In this document: positions 14,635 to 23,530 of the stretch, in pieces
Numbering within the stretch: position 1 is the first letter of the stretch
How the letters are laid out: the number at the start of each line of letters is the position of its first letter
From: Natribaculum luteum
GTDB lineage: Archaea > Halobacteriota > Halobacteria > Halobacteriales > Natrialbaceae
Assembly: GCF_023008545.1 (NCBI RefSeq)
Contig: NZ_CP095397.1
Location: 1,550,001-1,614,000, forward strand
Reading direction: 5' to 3'
DNA length: 64,000 nt
Translations under genes and position numbers: made by a program
Notes under the pieces: model-generated
What the model saw: only the letters and a program-made list of their open reading frames with translations
Database searches by the model: none
What the model was told of the DNA's origin: nothing

Positions 14635-16053
14635 ATGTCGCGATCAACCCATGCTGAAGGCGAAGCGGCTACAACTGGCGATTCGGCGTCTGTACCGGTC
14701 CTCCTGTACGACGCGAGTTGTACCATGTGCAACGATCTGGCGTACAAGGTCCGCGACCGCGCAGACGAACCACTCCGACTCGTCTCGCTGAGCGATCCCG
14801 AGGCGGACGAACTGCTCGCACCCCACTACTCCGACTCGTGGAGCGAGGACTTCTACTTCGTCAACGGCGACACCGCCCGGAAAGGCAAGCGTGCACTGCC
14901 GAGCGTGATGAAGACTGTCGGTGTCAAAGACTTCGCCGCACTCCTGGGAGACTATCTTCGACACCACCAGAGCCAGTCCCAGGGAGACGACTGTGATCAC
15001 GATCACGATCACGACGATTCCCGTAGTACGGGCGTTCTCTCCAGGCGAAACTTCGTCGGTGCGGCTGCCACGGTGGGAACGGCGCTGTTCGCTAACCCCG
15101 TGCAAGGAGCGTCCTCTCGTGACCGTCCCCCGAAAGGACTCGCAGTCCGCGTCGCTCGCGTCAGACCCGACGGCCAGGGAAGTTACGACGTCACCATCGA
15201 GCGAGAGGACGAACTCGTACGCCAGGAGCGGTGGGAACCGTCTTCACAGGTGGAGAGTACGCAGTCTACGACGAAACAGAAGCCGGTCTCGATGGACTCT
15301 ACGGGAACGAAAACGCTCCTCGACCGGGGAACGTTGCAGGTGCAGCGAGAGGATGTCGATCTGACGCTCGAGACCGACGACGACGTGCTCGAGGCGGCAT
15401 TCGACATGAACCGTGCAGGTCAGTCTCGTGGCGCCCAGATGACCCGGTACGGCGTGCTTGACGACCGCGATCGGTACGGGTTCAGTCTCAACTTCGCGAA
15501 GGGGCCGATGAAAGTCGACGGCAAAGCGAAAGACGGTTCGACGCTCTCCGGGCGAATCAACCACGACGTGGCGCGGAAGACGGTCGACTTCGTCAAGTTC
15601 GAAAGCGAAGAGTCGGCGGACATCGAGACCCACCTTGAGGGGTACGTCGCGGCAATCCGTGCGTATCAACGCCACTACGCCGACAGCGGCGACGCGAAGA
15701 TGGCCCGCCTTTACGGCGAAATCGCAGCCGATCTCGACGGGAACGTCTCGACGATACCTGCCGCCGCCGAAGACGAGTTCGAACCCGTCAAAAACGTGCT
15801 GTCAATCTCGAGCGTGCCGTACTGGACCGAATACGTCGAGTCACCGACGACAGATGGGTCGGACGTCTATCAGACGTCAGATGTTTCTGGGGCGGATTGT
15901 GGCTGTAGTTGCTGTTCGCTCGGTTGCTGTACCGGGTGTGATTGTGGCTGTAGCATCTGTATCGGGACTCCCAAACCTGGCTGTGGCTGTGGGTGCTGTA
16001 TCGGTGGCTGTGGAGCCGGGTGTGGTTGTGGTTGTTGTTACTGTATCGATTGA
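14635..16053 (+). CDS. DCC-thioredoxin-like / internal Tat signal / 20-cysteine tail fusion protein
   Basis: 472 residues with an unusual order. (1) Residues 20-110 are a DCC-type thiol-disulfide oxidoreductase domain with CTMC (29-32) in VLLYDASCTMC. (2) Residues 118-128 are an Asp/His-rich linker. (3) Residues 135-158 look like a twin-arginine export signal (LSRRNFVG, hydrophobic run, then NPVQGAS). (4) Residues 160-420 are an acidic region of no known family. (5) Residues 421-472 are a Gly/Cys tail with 20 cysteines in 52 residues, in two similar halves split by TPKPG. The tail could be a metallothionein-like metal binder, a halocin-like peptide or another modified peptide. I cannot choose. 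The frame is unbroken, so the fusion is real unless translation restarts inside. Confidence 0.75.
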   Translation: MSRSTHAEGEAATTGDSASVPVLLYDASCTMCNDLAYKVRDRADEPLRLVSLSDPEADELLAPHYSDSWSEDFYFVNGDTARKGKRALPSVMKTVGVKDFAALLGDYLRHHQSQSQGDDCDHDHDHDDSRSTGVLSRRNFVGAAATVGTALFANPVQGASSRDRPPKGLAVRVARVRPDGQGSYDVTIEREDELVRQERWEPSSQVESTQSTTKQKPVSMDSTGTKTLLDRGTLQVQREDVDLTLETDDDVLEAAFDMNRAGQSRGAQMTRYGVLDDRDRYGFSLNFAKGPMKVDGKAKDGSTLSGRINHDVARKTVDFVKFESEESADIETHLEGYVAAIRAYQRHYADSGDAKMARLYGEIAADLDGNVSTIPAAAEDEFEPVKNVLSISSVPYWTEYVESPTTDGSDVYQTSDVSGADCGCSCCSLGCCTGCDCGCSICIGTPKPGCGCGCCIGGCGAGCGCGCCYCID

Positions 16054-16164
16054 TAACGCCTGCTGTACCTGTGTCCCGGCGCATCCGCGACCTGTCTGGC
16101 GGTTGGCCCGGGACTGACGTACGGCAGACGTTGTGAGAGACTGCTGATCGAAGCGAGTCGATCC

Positions 16165-16185
16165 AGAGCCGCTTGCGTCGGCTCT
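16165..16185. terminator. Stem-loop next to the RNase P RNA 3' end
   Basis: Perfect 7-bp stem AGAGCCG/CGGCTCT with a 7-base loop, lying between the cysteine-rich gene (ending 16053) and the 3' end of rnpB. It is followed by TTT on the plus strand. It may end transcription or mark RNA processing. Archaeal termination does not require hairpins, so the role is uncertain. Confidence 0.35.
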
Positions 16186-16188
16186 TTC

Positions 16189-16650
16189 GGTTAAACTGGG
16201 TGAGAGGAGTAAGCCCCCTTCTGTTCGTCCCGGCATTCGGCTGAGCGTCCACGCCACCCGCGGAATTCGCGGTGTCTTCGGGCTACCAGCGGCGCGGACT
16301 TGCACCGGTGAGGATTCGCCGTTCCATCGATCCTCGGCCGTCTCTGCACAGTCGATCGCGCCGAGCGCGACCTGCGGTTTCGAACCGCGATACTCGACTG
16401 CGCTCCCTCTGCGGGTCAACTCCCCTTCCTCGCGGTCGGGTTCGCACGCATCATCGGTCGGGTCGAGACGTGTCGTTTCTGTTCCAGAGCCAGCGGTCTC
16501 CCGCTCCGGGCTTGCGCCCGGTCACCTGCCCGAACGGTGGGGGGACTTTCCTCGCGGGCGTGAAACGTCCGGACGGACGATCCACGTTGGACGGGCGCGC
16601 CGTTACCGACGCGTCCGCCGCGGCAGCCAGGCTCTCTCTCCCAACTAACC
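16189..16650 (-). ncRNA. rnpB: RNase P RNA (archaeal type A)
   Basis: Read on the minus strand, the conserved regions are all present: GAGGAAAGTCCCCCC, the ACAGAAACGACACG segment, the GGTGCAAGTCCG segment, and GACGAACAGAAGGGGGCTTA near the 3' end. The ends are placed by the P1 helix, where GGTTAGTTGGGAGAGAG (from 16650) pairs with CTCTCACCCAGTTTAACC (to 16189). This RNA is the catalytic part of RNase P, which trims tRNA 5' leaders. A TATA-like CTTATTC lies about 20-26 bases upstream. The ends are accurate to a few bases. Confidence 0.93.
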
Positions 16651-16746
16651 GTAGGGCCTTCGGCCGAATAAGTGCCTCGGTCGGCAACAATCGCCGCAGA
16701 ACGCGAATGGAAGCGCTTTAGGTCGATAACGTCCACGTACACCTGT

Positions 16747-17349
16747 ATGTCCCAGCGACAGGGCGTCGACCTCTCTTACGAGGACGGCGCACGCGCGGTC
16801 GAACTCGCGCGTGAAGCCGTCGAATCCTACGTACAAAACGGACAACGAGAACATCCAGGTAGCATGCGCGACGCGTTCTACGCGCGAACGGGCGCGTTCG
16901 TCCGTCTCGAGTCGACCTGTGGTCGAGGGAGTCTCCGGGGGTGTGCTGGCGGCTACCGATCGGACGAACAGCTCGGACACGTCATCGTCGACGCGGCGAT
17001 CGAAGCCGCAAGCGACAGTTCCTGTGGCTCCGAGGTCACGCCATCGGAGCTTCCCAATCTCACCGTCTCGGTCTGTGCGGTCAAGAACGTTGTTCTGACC
17101 GACGATCCGCTCGCCGACCTCGAGCTTGGCGTCCACGGCGTCGCGGTCGACGGCGGCGGAAAGAGTGGCTGGCTCTATCCGACCGTTCCCGTGGAAAACG
17201 ACTGGAGCGAACGTGAGTATCTCGACCGCGTCTGCCGAAAGGCACGGCTACCGCCGACGGCGTGGCAGGACGACGACGTGGTCGTCACGCTCTTCGAGGG
17301 ACAGGTGTTCCGCGAGCGCGAGGCCGACGGGAGTATCGAACAGCTTTGA
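16747..17349 (+). CDS. AMMECR1-domain protein
   Basis: 200 residues covering the whole AMMECR1 domain, including the family motif LRGCAG (63-68) and the later VDGGGKSGWLYPTVPVEN region. The family is widespread in archaea and eukaryotes. A catalytic role has been suggested from the conserved Cys and charged residues, but none is shown by the sequence. The start at 16747 follows from the domain boundary; an upstream in-frame ATG overlaps the rnpB promoter. Its TGA stop coincides with the TCA end of an IS200/IS605-like right end on the other strand, so the natural C-terminus may have been altered. Confidence 0.85.
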   Translation: MSQRQGVDLSYEDGARAVELAREAVESYVQNGQREHPGSMRDAFYARTGAFVRLESTCGRGSLRGCAGGYRSDEQLGHVIVDAAIEAASDSSCGSEVTPSELPNLTVSVCAVKNVVLTDDPLADLELGVHGVAVDGGGKSGWLYPTVPVENDWSEREYLDRVCRKARLPPTAWQDDDVVVTLFEGQVFREREADGSIEQL

Positions 17350-17470
17350 CGTCCTCCCCGGCCTGACGGGCGAGGTTTCGCCGAAGGGGGTATTCTGGTT
17401 GCGTGTTTCCTCGATCCTCGAGGTTCACCTACACGTTCGCGTGACCCGTCGACGGTCGCCACCGAACTGT
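17347..17470 (-). mobile_element. Decayed IS200/IS605-type right end with a tnpB remnant
   Basis: The minus strand reads GAGGAAACACGCAACC, then GAAACCTCGCCCGTCAGGCC and GGGGAGGACGTCA. This is the layout of IS200/IS605 (IS1341-type) right ends, where a tnpB C-terminal stretch is followed by a hairpin and a TCA end. The hairpin here has mismatches, and no intact tnpB or left end is found upstream. It compares with the complete right end at 52637-52668. Confidence 0.45.
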
Positions 17471-17844
17471 GACCAACGGGTGTGCTTTCGAGCGCGCGTA
17501 GCCCTTGCGGTGAGACCCTCCACCCCGCGATCTGCGGGCGTCAACGGCGTCGAACGACGCTCACACTCGAGCGGTTAGATGATCGCGCCAAAGACGTCAT
17601 TACTGGCCGATGCGTGCAACAGACCGCGGGGTTTGACGGGTCGTCGATGTCGGTTTCCACTGGTCACTGTCCCATATGCTTCCGTGTTAGCCACCGACGG
17701 TCGTGGCCCCGTAGCGTACCTCGATCCCGGCGTGTGTCGTAGCTCTTCGCTCGCCGGTTCGTTCCTCGGATCACTCGAGCCTACCGCTCGAGTTTCGCCT
17801 CGAGTAAGTCGTCTACCGCTCGAACGCAGACGCGGACGCCGCGT
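17471..17844. other. Non-coding stretch beside pncB
   Basis: No supported gene. It may contain further decayed transposon sequence from the element ending at 17347, but I recognise no motif. Open frames here lack family features. Confidence 0.4.
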
Positions 17845-19014
17845 CTACACGTTCTCCTCGCCGGAGACGCCGAAGCCGACGGCGTCGGCGTCGGCCAGAC
17901 AGCGCTCGCTCGCGGCGTCGAGGTCGAACTCGCGGACGATCTCGCCGTCTCTTATCAGCGGCTCGAGCAGCGACTCGCCGCCCGTCGGCGCGTCGGCGTC
18001 GGCGAGCGCGACGTGGTGGTCGCCGTCTGGCGTCCGGTAGACGTCCTTCTTCCCGGCGAGTTTGCCCCGCTTCGAGACCGCCTCGCCCTCGAGTTCGACG
18101 ATGTCGAGGCTGAAGTCGACGGGATCTGCGCTCGTGATCGCACTGCCGACGCCGAAGCCGTCGGCGACGTCCCGGAGGTTTCGAAGCTGTTCGGGCCCGA
18201 GTCCGCCGCTGCAGAAGATGTCGACGTCGTCGAACCCGCGGGCGTCGAGTTCCCAGCGCACCTCGCGGACGAGGTGGCGGAAGTCGCCGCGGCGCGACCC
18301 CGTGGTGTCGAGTCGAACTCCGTCGAGGTCGTCGCCGAGCGTCTCGGCGGCGAGTAAGCTCTCGGCTTTCTCGTCCCAGAACGTGTCCGTCAGTGCGATC
18401 CGCGGGACGTCCTCGGGGACGGCCTCGTCGAAGGCCTCCCACGCGGCCGCCTGGCTGCCTTCGCCGAAACAGAACAAAAGCGCGTGGGGCATCGTCCCGC
18501 TGGCCTCCCGTTCCAGAATTTCGCCGGCGGCGACGTGCGAGAAGCCGTCGAGTCCCGCGAGGACGGCGGCGCGTTCGACGACCGACGCGATCGAGGGGTG
18601 GACGTGCCGTGCGCCAAAGGAGAGCACGAGCGAGTCGGGCGCGGCGCGCCGTGCCTCGAGTGCGGCCGTCGCGAAGCCACTCGGCTGGGAGAGAAATCCG
18701 AGAAGCGACGTCTCGAGGGCGGCGAACTCGAGATACGATCCCTCGATCCGCAAGACGGGGCCGCCGTCGAACAGCTGGCCGTCGGGCAAGGCGTCGACGT
18801 CGATCGCCCGCCCCTCGAGGAGTGTCGCGACGTCGGCGACGCCGGTGAAGACCTCGAACTCGCCCGTGGGGAACTGGTCTGCGGTCACTTCGGCGACCAC
18901 GTGGGGGTTCTTGCCGGCGTGCTCGAGCGTCGTCTGCGTGCGCTGGAAGTAGGCGTCCGTCGCGGTGCCGTCGAGGATCGCCTCCGGCGGAACGGTTCCG
19001 AACGGATTCGTCAT
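17845..19014 (-). CDS. pncB: Nicotinate phosphoribosyltransferase
   Basis: 389 residues. It joins nicotinate and PRPP to give nicotinate mononucleotide in NAD salvage. Recognisable blocks are the N-terminal TDAYFQRTQTTLE, the active-site loop SFGARHVHPS, the phosphate-binding DTTGSRRGDFR region and the late barrel motif FCSGGLGPEQL, with GVGSAITSAD near the end. The length is that of the short archaeal form. A nicotinamidase-like gene lies 3 kb away past two surface-protein genes, which would complete the salvage route from nicotinamide. Confidence 0.92.
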   Translation of the reverse strand: MTNPFGTVPPEAILDGTATDAYFQRTQTTLEHAGKNPHVVAEVTADQFPTGEFEVFTGVADVATLLEGRAIDVDALPDGQLFDGGPVLRIEGSYLEFAALETSLLGFLSQPSGFATAALEARRAAPDSLVLSFGARHVHPSIASVVERAAVLAGLDGFSHVAAGEILEREASGTMPHALLFCFGEGSQAAAWEAFDEAVPEDVPRIALTDTFWDEKAESLLAAETLGDDLDGVRLDTTGSRRGDFRHLVREVRWELDARGFDDVDIFCSGGLGPEQLRNLRDVADGFGVGSAITSADPVDFSLDIVELEGEAVSKRGKLAGKKDVYRTPDGDHHVALADADAPTGGESLLEPLIRDGEIVREFDLDAASERCLADADAVGFGVSGEENV

Positions 19015-19092
19015 ATCTCCGCTTTCCGTCGGAGGGCGAAAAAGCTACCCGTCTTCGGAAACGGACGTTCTGTCCGGTATGAGGGCTGTCGC

Positions 19093-20532
19093 TTACGGAT
19101 TTACCGGCACCGACGCGTCGGCCGGCGCTCCTGTCCGTGAGGTCGCCTCGGGCGTCGGTGCCGTCGGCGGGGCCGCAGGCGCGATCGCGGTCGACGTCGG
19201 CGAGGGCCTGTGGATCGCCTCGAGGTCCGTCACCGTGGGTGCGCCGACGATCACGACCTCGTCGCCCTCGAGGTCGACGCGGTACGCGCCGGCGAACTCC
19301 TCGTCGTCCGGAATCCGGTAGACGCCGTCGGCGGAATCGACGGCGTCTGCGCCCTGGCTCTCGAGCACCTCGACGTACGCGTCGCGAAACTCCCTGGCGT
19401 CGCCCTCGCTCTCCCAGGCGAGTTTCCAGACGTGTCCCGTCTCGTTGCCGTCGCCGTAGGCGACGAACGTGTCGCCGGCCCAGCCGTCGGTGGCTGGGTG
19501 AGAGTAGTTGTACCGCGAGTACTCTCCAGATCCCTCGCCGAGTGGTCGGCCGATCACGCCGTTCGACCAGAGCGTCGCGAACAGGGTCGCCTCACCGACT
19601 GTCTCCGTTCGCCGCTCGCCGTCGTCGGTCAGCGGCTCCCACTCGCTGGTCGATCGGTCCTCGACTGTCACGTCGGCTGGTCGAGCCTCCGGGTATCGCT
19701 CGGGGTGGATGAGCTGTGCCGTACTCGTGGGCGGATCTTCGTGTACGGCGTCGACGCCCTCCCAGCCGGTCGTCTCGTGGCGGTGGGCGACGAACGTGGG
19801 CCCCTCGGCGTACGGTGTGTAGACCGAGAGGAACAGGCCGGCGTTGAACGATCTCTGGTCGGGCGGTGCGGTGTCCGGCGTGGCGGCGTCGAGACACTCC
19901 CACTGCTCGCCACAGCGCTCGTCGTACAGCGACGGGACGTACTCGGCCTCGCCCTCGGCCAGCCCGGTCGTCGCACGCCGTTCGTCGATCGTTGCGCCGC
20001 CACTCCCGAGGCCGAACTGCTGGTCTTGCAGGGCGTGGACGAGTTCGTGGACAAGCGTCGTCCGGTCGATTCGGTCGTCGTCGTCGACGACGAGTACGAT
20101 ACGCCCGTCCGAGTAGTAGCCGAGTATCGAATCGCCGTAGAGCTCGTCGAACGCCTCGTTGACGTCCGTCTCGCCGTCGACGACGAACGCCCCTCGCCAC
20201 AGTTCGTTCGTAAACTGCGACGCCGGGTCTCGATCCTGTTGCCAGCGTTCTCGATACTCCTCGCGGTTCACGACCTCGAGTTCGACGTCCTCCTCGAACT
20301 CGAGGCCGCGTATTTCCTCGATTCGGGCCATCGCGCGGTGTTTGACGGCCTCGCGTTCGTCCTCGGTGAGCGGGCCGCTGCCGTCTATCTCGATCGTGTC
20401 GGTTGCGTTGTAGTCACCGACGCGTCCGAGTTCGCGGTCGCCGTCCAGTTCGTCCTCGGCGTCCGAAATCGGGGCCGTACAGCCCGCGAGTACGACGAGC
20501 GCGACGACGACGACGAGAGAGACCCGTCGCAT
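19093..20532 (-). CDS. Hvo_1808-type surface lipoprotein with HELVH metallopeptidase-like motif
   Basis: About 479 residues from the ATG at 20532. The signal is MRRVSLVVVVALVVLAGC, with a lipobox, so the protein is lipid-anchored outside the cell. The core carries TTLVHELVHALQDQQFGL, a HExxH-type zinc site, and a later GEAEY that could give the third ligand, as in gluzincins. It resembles the neighbouring gene across its whole length (HELVHALQDQ, GEA(V/E), TDGWAGD blocks), so the two arose by duplication. It is best described as a haloarchaeal Hvo_1808-type surface protein with a predicted but unproven protease fold. Confidence 0.75.
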   Translation of the reverse strand: MRRVSLVVVVALVVLAGCTAPISDAEDELDGDRELGRVGDYNATDTIEIDGSGPLTEDEREAVKHRAMARIEEIRGLEFEEDVELEVVNREEYRERWQQDRDPASQFTNELWRGAFVVDGETDVNEAFDELYGDSILGYYSDGRIVLVVDDDDRIDRTTLVHELVHALQDQQFGLGSGGATIDERRATTGLAEGEAEYVPSLYDERCGEQWECLDAATPDTAPPDQRSFNAGLFLSVYTPYAEGPTFVAHRHETTGWEGVDAVHEDPPTSTAQLIHPERYPEARPADVTVEDRSTSEWEPLTDDGERRTETVGEATLFATLWSNGVIGRPLGEGSGEYSRYNYSHPATDGWAGDTFVAYGDGNETGHVWKLAWESEGDAREFRDAYVEVLESQGADAVDSADGVYRIPDDEEFAGAYRVDLEGDEVVIVGAPTVTDLEAIHRPSPTSTAIAPAAPPTAPTPEATSRTGAPADASVPVNP

Positions 20533-20574
20533 TAGCACAGTAGACGGCCGCCGGAGGCAAAGCGTTTCTGTCGA

Positions 20575-22212
20575 CTACCGCCGGCGTGCAACCGTCACGG
20601 CGATCAGCACCGCGCCGAGGGCAGCGCCGACGCCGAACCCGGGCAGTTCGTCGCTCTCGTCGTCGGCCCCCGAACGTTCGTCTGTGCCGTCGGTTTCGTT
20701 TGCGTCTTCGAACACAAGGGTGTCCTCGCCGGCAGGTGCCGCGCCTTCGCGGATCTCCGGCAGTTCGTCGACCGAGGGTGCTCTGACGATCGTCACCGTC
20801 GTCCCGTCGTGGTCGACGTAGTACGCGCCGGGATAGCCGTCGTCGATCACGACGGTGTCCTGCCGGCCGTCGACGGGATCTGCGCCGTGGATGTCGAGCA
20901 ACTCGAGGTAGCCGTCGAGGAACTGTTCGGCCTCGGAGTCGCTGGTCCACTCGGTTCGCCAGACGTAGCCGCTCTCCTCGATCGTCCGTTCGTCGGTCGC
21001 GTACACGACCAGCCTGTCGCCGGCCCAGCCGTCCGTGTAGGGCTGGTCGTAGTCGATGTCGGCGACGTACCCGTCGTCGTCGAACGTGACGAACTCCCCG
21101 GCTCCGACGACGGAGGACTCGAAGGGTGCGATCGCTCCGTCGGCGAACATTGCCGCCATCGTCGCCTCGCCGAACGACGAGTAGTCCGGCCCCTCGTCGG
21201 TCTCGAGACGCTCCCAGCGGTCGGTCGATCGATCCTCGATCTCGAGGTCGGCCGGTTCGCGCTCCTCGCCGGGACGGATGACCTCGGAACTGCTCGCCGG
21301 CGGGTCGTCGTGGGCGGCGTCGACGGCGTCCCAGCCGCCCTGCTCGAGAAGGTAGTCGACGTAGTCGGGGCCGTCGTCGTAAGGCTGGAAGACGGTGAAG
21401 TAGATGCCCCAGTTGAGCTGTGGTGGCTCCTCGCTTCGCTGCTCGTCCGGGAGCACGCAGTCCCACTCGCTCTGACAGCGATCTTCGTACTCGGTGTCGA
21501 CCCAGACGGCCTCGCCCTCGATGAGCCCGTTTCTGGCGTTTGCCTCGTCCCGGGTCTCGTTTTCGTTGCTCTCGAGACCGACGTACTGGTCCTGTAACGC
21601 GTGGACGAGTTCGTGACCGAGCGTCACCTCGTTCGTCGCGGGCGTCTCGGGCGTATCCGAGACCAGGACGATCTCGTCGGTCGCCGGATCGTAGTAGCCC
21701 GCGACGGAACTGTCGTACATCGCCTTGTACTCCTCGACCGCGTCGGTGTCGCGGTCGACCATGAACAGCGACTCGAATCGGACGTTGTGATAGAGCCGTT
21801 CGTCGTCTTCGAACTCGCCGAACATGTCGCCGTTCTCCGCTTCGAACTCCTCGCGAGTGATGACGTCGACCGACACCGCCTCCTGGAACGGCTTCTCGCG
21901 GATGACCTCGACGCGGGCCATCGCGCGGTAGACGACCGCCTCGAGTTCGTCTTCCTCGAGGACGCCGTCGTCGCGGTCGTCGGCGGGCAGCGAGTCGTTG
22001 TACCAGTAGCCTTCGACGTAACCGATCGTTCCATTGGTCGTCGGTTCGTCAGTACCGGTTTCGACCTGCGGAAGGGGCGTCGCGGTCGACGGCTGGGTCG
22101 CCTCGACGGACGTGGAGGTGGAGGTTGCGGCGGACCCCGCCGCTGCCGCCGGGGCCGTGATCGTCGACAACACGACGACTGCGACGAGGACGAACGCGCG
22201 GGTTGCCTTCAT
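20575..22212 (-). CDS. Hvo_1808-type PGF-CTERM surface protein with HELVH motif
   Basis: 545 residues. It has a Sec-type signal (MKATRAFVLVAVVVLSTITAPAAAA cut point), a low-complexity Ser/Thr spacer, and a core with VTLGHELVHALQDQYVGLE followed by GEAVW. The C-terminus is LPGFGVGAALGAVLIAV and then ARRR, a PGF-CTERM signal for archaeosortase-dependent surface anchoring. It is upstream of the lipoprotein paralogue on the same strand with about 40 bases between them, so likely one transcript. One copy is anchored by lipid and the other by archaeosortase. The catalytic role is inferred from the HExxH motif only. Confidence 0.8.
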   Translation of the reverse strand: MKATRAFVLVAVVVLSTITAPAAAAGSAATSTSTSVEATQPSTATPLPQVETGTDEPTTNGTIGYVEGYWYNDSLPADDRDDGVLEEDELEAVVYRAMARVEVIREKPFQEAVSVDVITREEFEAENGDMFGEFEDDERLYHNVRFESLFMVDRDTDAVEEYKAMYDSSVAGYYDPATDEIVLVSDTPETPATNEVTLGHELVHALQDQYVGLESNENETRDEANARNGLIEGEAVWVDTEYEDRCQSEWDCVLPDEQRSEEPPQLNWGIYFTVFQPYDDGPDYVDYLLEQGGWDAVDAAHDDPPASSSEVIRPGEEREPADLEIEDRSTDRWERLETDEGPDYSSFGEATMAAMFADGAIAPFESSVVGAGEFVTFDDDGYVADIDYDQPYTDGWAGDRLVVYATDERTIEESGYVWRTEWTSDSEAEQFLDGYLELLDIHGADPVDGRQDTVVIDDGYPGAYYVDHDGTTVTIVRAPSVDELPEIREGAAPAGEDTLVFEDANETDGTDERSGADDESDELPGFGVGAALGAVLIAVTVARRR

Positions 22213-22303
22213 TGGCGGATCGATGGTAACTGGTTAGAAAGCGAACCTGAAAAACGCCCCGGTCGTCGGGGACGTTTTGGGAACAGCGTTCGTAGGATCG
22301 CGT

Positions 22304-22876
22304 ATGCAACTCGAGCCAGACACCACCGCCGTCGTCGTCGTCGACATGCAAAACGGCTTCTGCCACCCCGACGGCTCGCTGTACGCCCCTGGCAGCGAGG
22401 CGGTCATCGAACCGATCGCCGAACTCGTCGAGCGGGCCCAGGATGCCGGCGCGACGATCGTCTACACGCGCGACGTCCACCCGCCCGAGCAGTTCGAGGA
22501 CACCCACTACTACGACGAGTTCGACCGCTGGGGCGAGCACGTCCTCGAGGGCTCGTGGGAGGCCGAGATCGTCGAGGAACTCCCCGACGAGGAGGCCGAC
22601 CTGATCGTCGAGAAACACACCTACGACGCGTTCCACGAGACCGAACTCGAGGGGTGGCTGAACGCCCGCGGTATCAAGAACCTCGTGCTCTGTGGCACGC
22701 TCGCGAACGTCTGCGTGCTCCACACCGCCGGCAGCGCCGGCCTGCGGGACTTCCGGCCGCTTCTGGTCCACGACTGTATCGGCGCGATCGAAGACGACCA
22801 CCACGAGTACGCCCTAGAGCACGCCGACTTCCTGTTCGGCGAAGTCGTCGAGAGCGACGACCTCGAGTTCGTCTGA
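22304..22876 (+). CDS. Isochorismatase-family hydrolase, probable nicotinamidase
   Basis: 190 residues of the cysteine-hydrolase fold. The catalytic triad can be seen as the Asp of VVVDMQNGF, the Lys of VEKHTYDAF and the Cys of LANVCVLHTA. The DMQNGFCHPDGSL opening is close to archaeal nicotinamidases, and pncB lies in the same neighbourhood, so conversion of nicotinamide to nicotinate is the most likely reaction. Other amide or isochorismate hydrolases share the motifs. The start at 22304 fits the first beta strand; nine upstream codons are also open. Confidence 0.85.
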   Translation: MQLEPDTTAVVVVDMQNGFCHPDGSLYAPGSEAVIEPIAELVERAQDAGATIVYTRDVHPPEQFEDTHYYDEFDRWGEHVLEGSWEAEIVEELPDEEADLIVEKHTYDAFHETELEGWLNARGIKNLVLCGTLANVCVLHTAGSAGLRDFRPLLVHDCIGAIEDDHHEYALEHADFLFGEVVESDDLEFV

Positions 22877-22905
22877 CAACGTCGGTTGCGCTGGAACTGA
22901 CGTAC

Positions 22906-23364
22906 TCAATCCTCGCGGAACAACCGATACGCGCCCTGTCCGATCGCCACCTCCTTCGGCCCGTCGTCGGGCGTCGGACTCTCGACGACGACCTCGCTCA
23001 CGCCGACGCTCGAGCCCGCACGAATCACGGTCGCCGTCGCGGTGAGGTCGCCCGTGGCCGGACGCAGGTAGTTGACGTTCAGGTTGATCGTCGCGACGCC
23101 GGCGGCGAACGGCTCCTCGAGTTCGGTCCGCAGCGCCAGGCCGCCGACGGTGTCGACGAGCGTCGCGGCGACCCCGCCGTGGATGTCCGGCGTGCCGTCT
23201 GCCGTCGGTCGGACGTTGGTGAGCTTCTCGTCGTAGGGGACCGTCATCGTCATCGTCCCCTGGTCGACGTCGTCGACGGTCGCGCCGAGCCACGAGAGGA
23301 ACTCGTGGTAGTCGTCGATGTACTCCTGGAGGAACGTCTCGAGTCCGTCGAACTCGTCTGTCAT
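22906..23364 (-). CDS. PaaI-type hotdog thioesterase
   Basis: 152 residues with the hotdog-fold signature PDIHGGVAATLVDTVGGLA, in which HGG and the following Asp mark the PaaI group active site. Strands NLNVNYLRPATGDLTATATV follow. It would hydrolyse acyl- or aryl-CoA thioesters. It is a single gene, convergent with the nicotinamidase-like gene and divergent from the serpin gene. The substrate is not evident. Confidence 0.85.
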   Translation of the reverse strand: MTDEFDGLETFLQEYIDDYHEFLSWLGATVDDVDQGTMTMTVPYDEKLTNVRPTADGTPDIHGGVAATLVDTVGGLALRTELEEPFAAGVATINLNVNYLRPATGDLTATATVIRAGSSVGVSEVVVESPTPDDGPKEVAIGQGAYRLFRED

Positions 23365-23530
23365 GTTCGCCTGTCTGCGAGCCAGCGGTTTGTGTGCGTC
23401 GCTTGCCGCGTCTCGCCCGTTGACTGGCGTTTACTCGGCTGGCCGGCGGGTGAGAGACGTGCTGACCCCACGCTAAAGCGCGCGTTTCACTCTACAGAAA
23501 GCGTTTATTTCGATTCGACGACGTTCGCGT

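Noticed and set aside
14631-14657. ATG at 14631 before the cysteine-rich gene
   Set aside because: It opens only an eight-codon frame; the ATG at 14635 starts the long protein.
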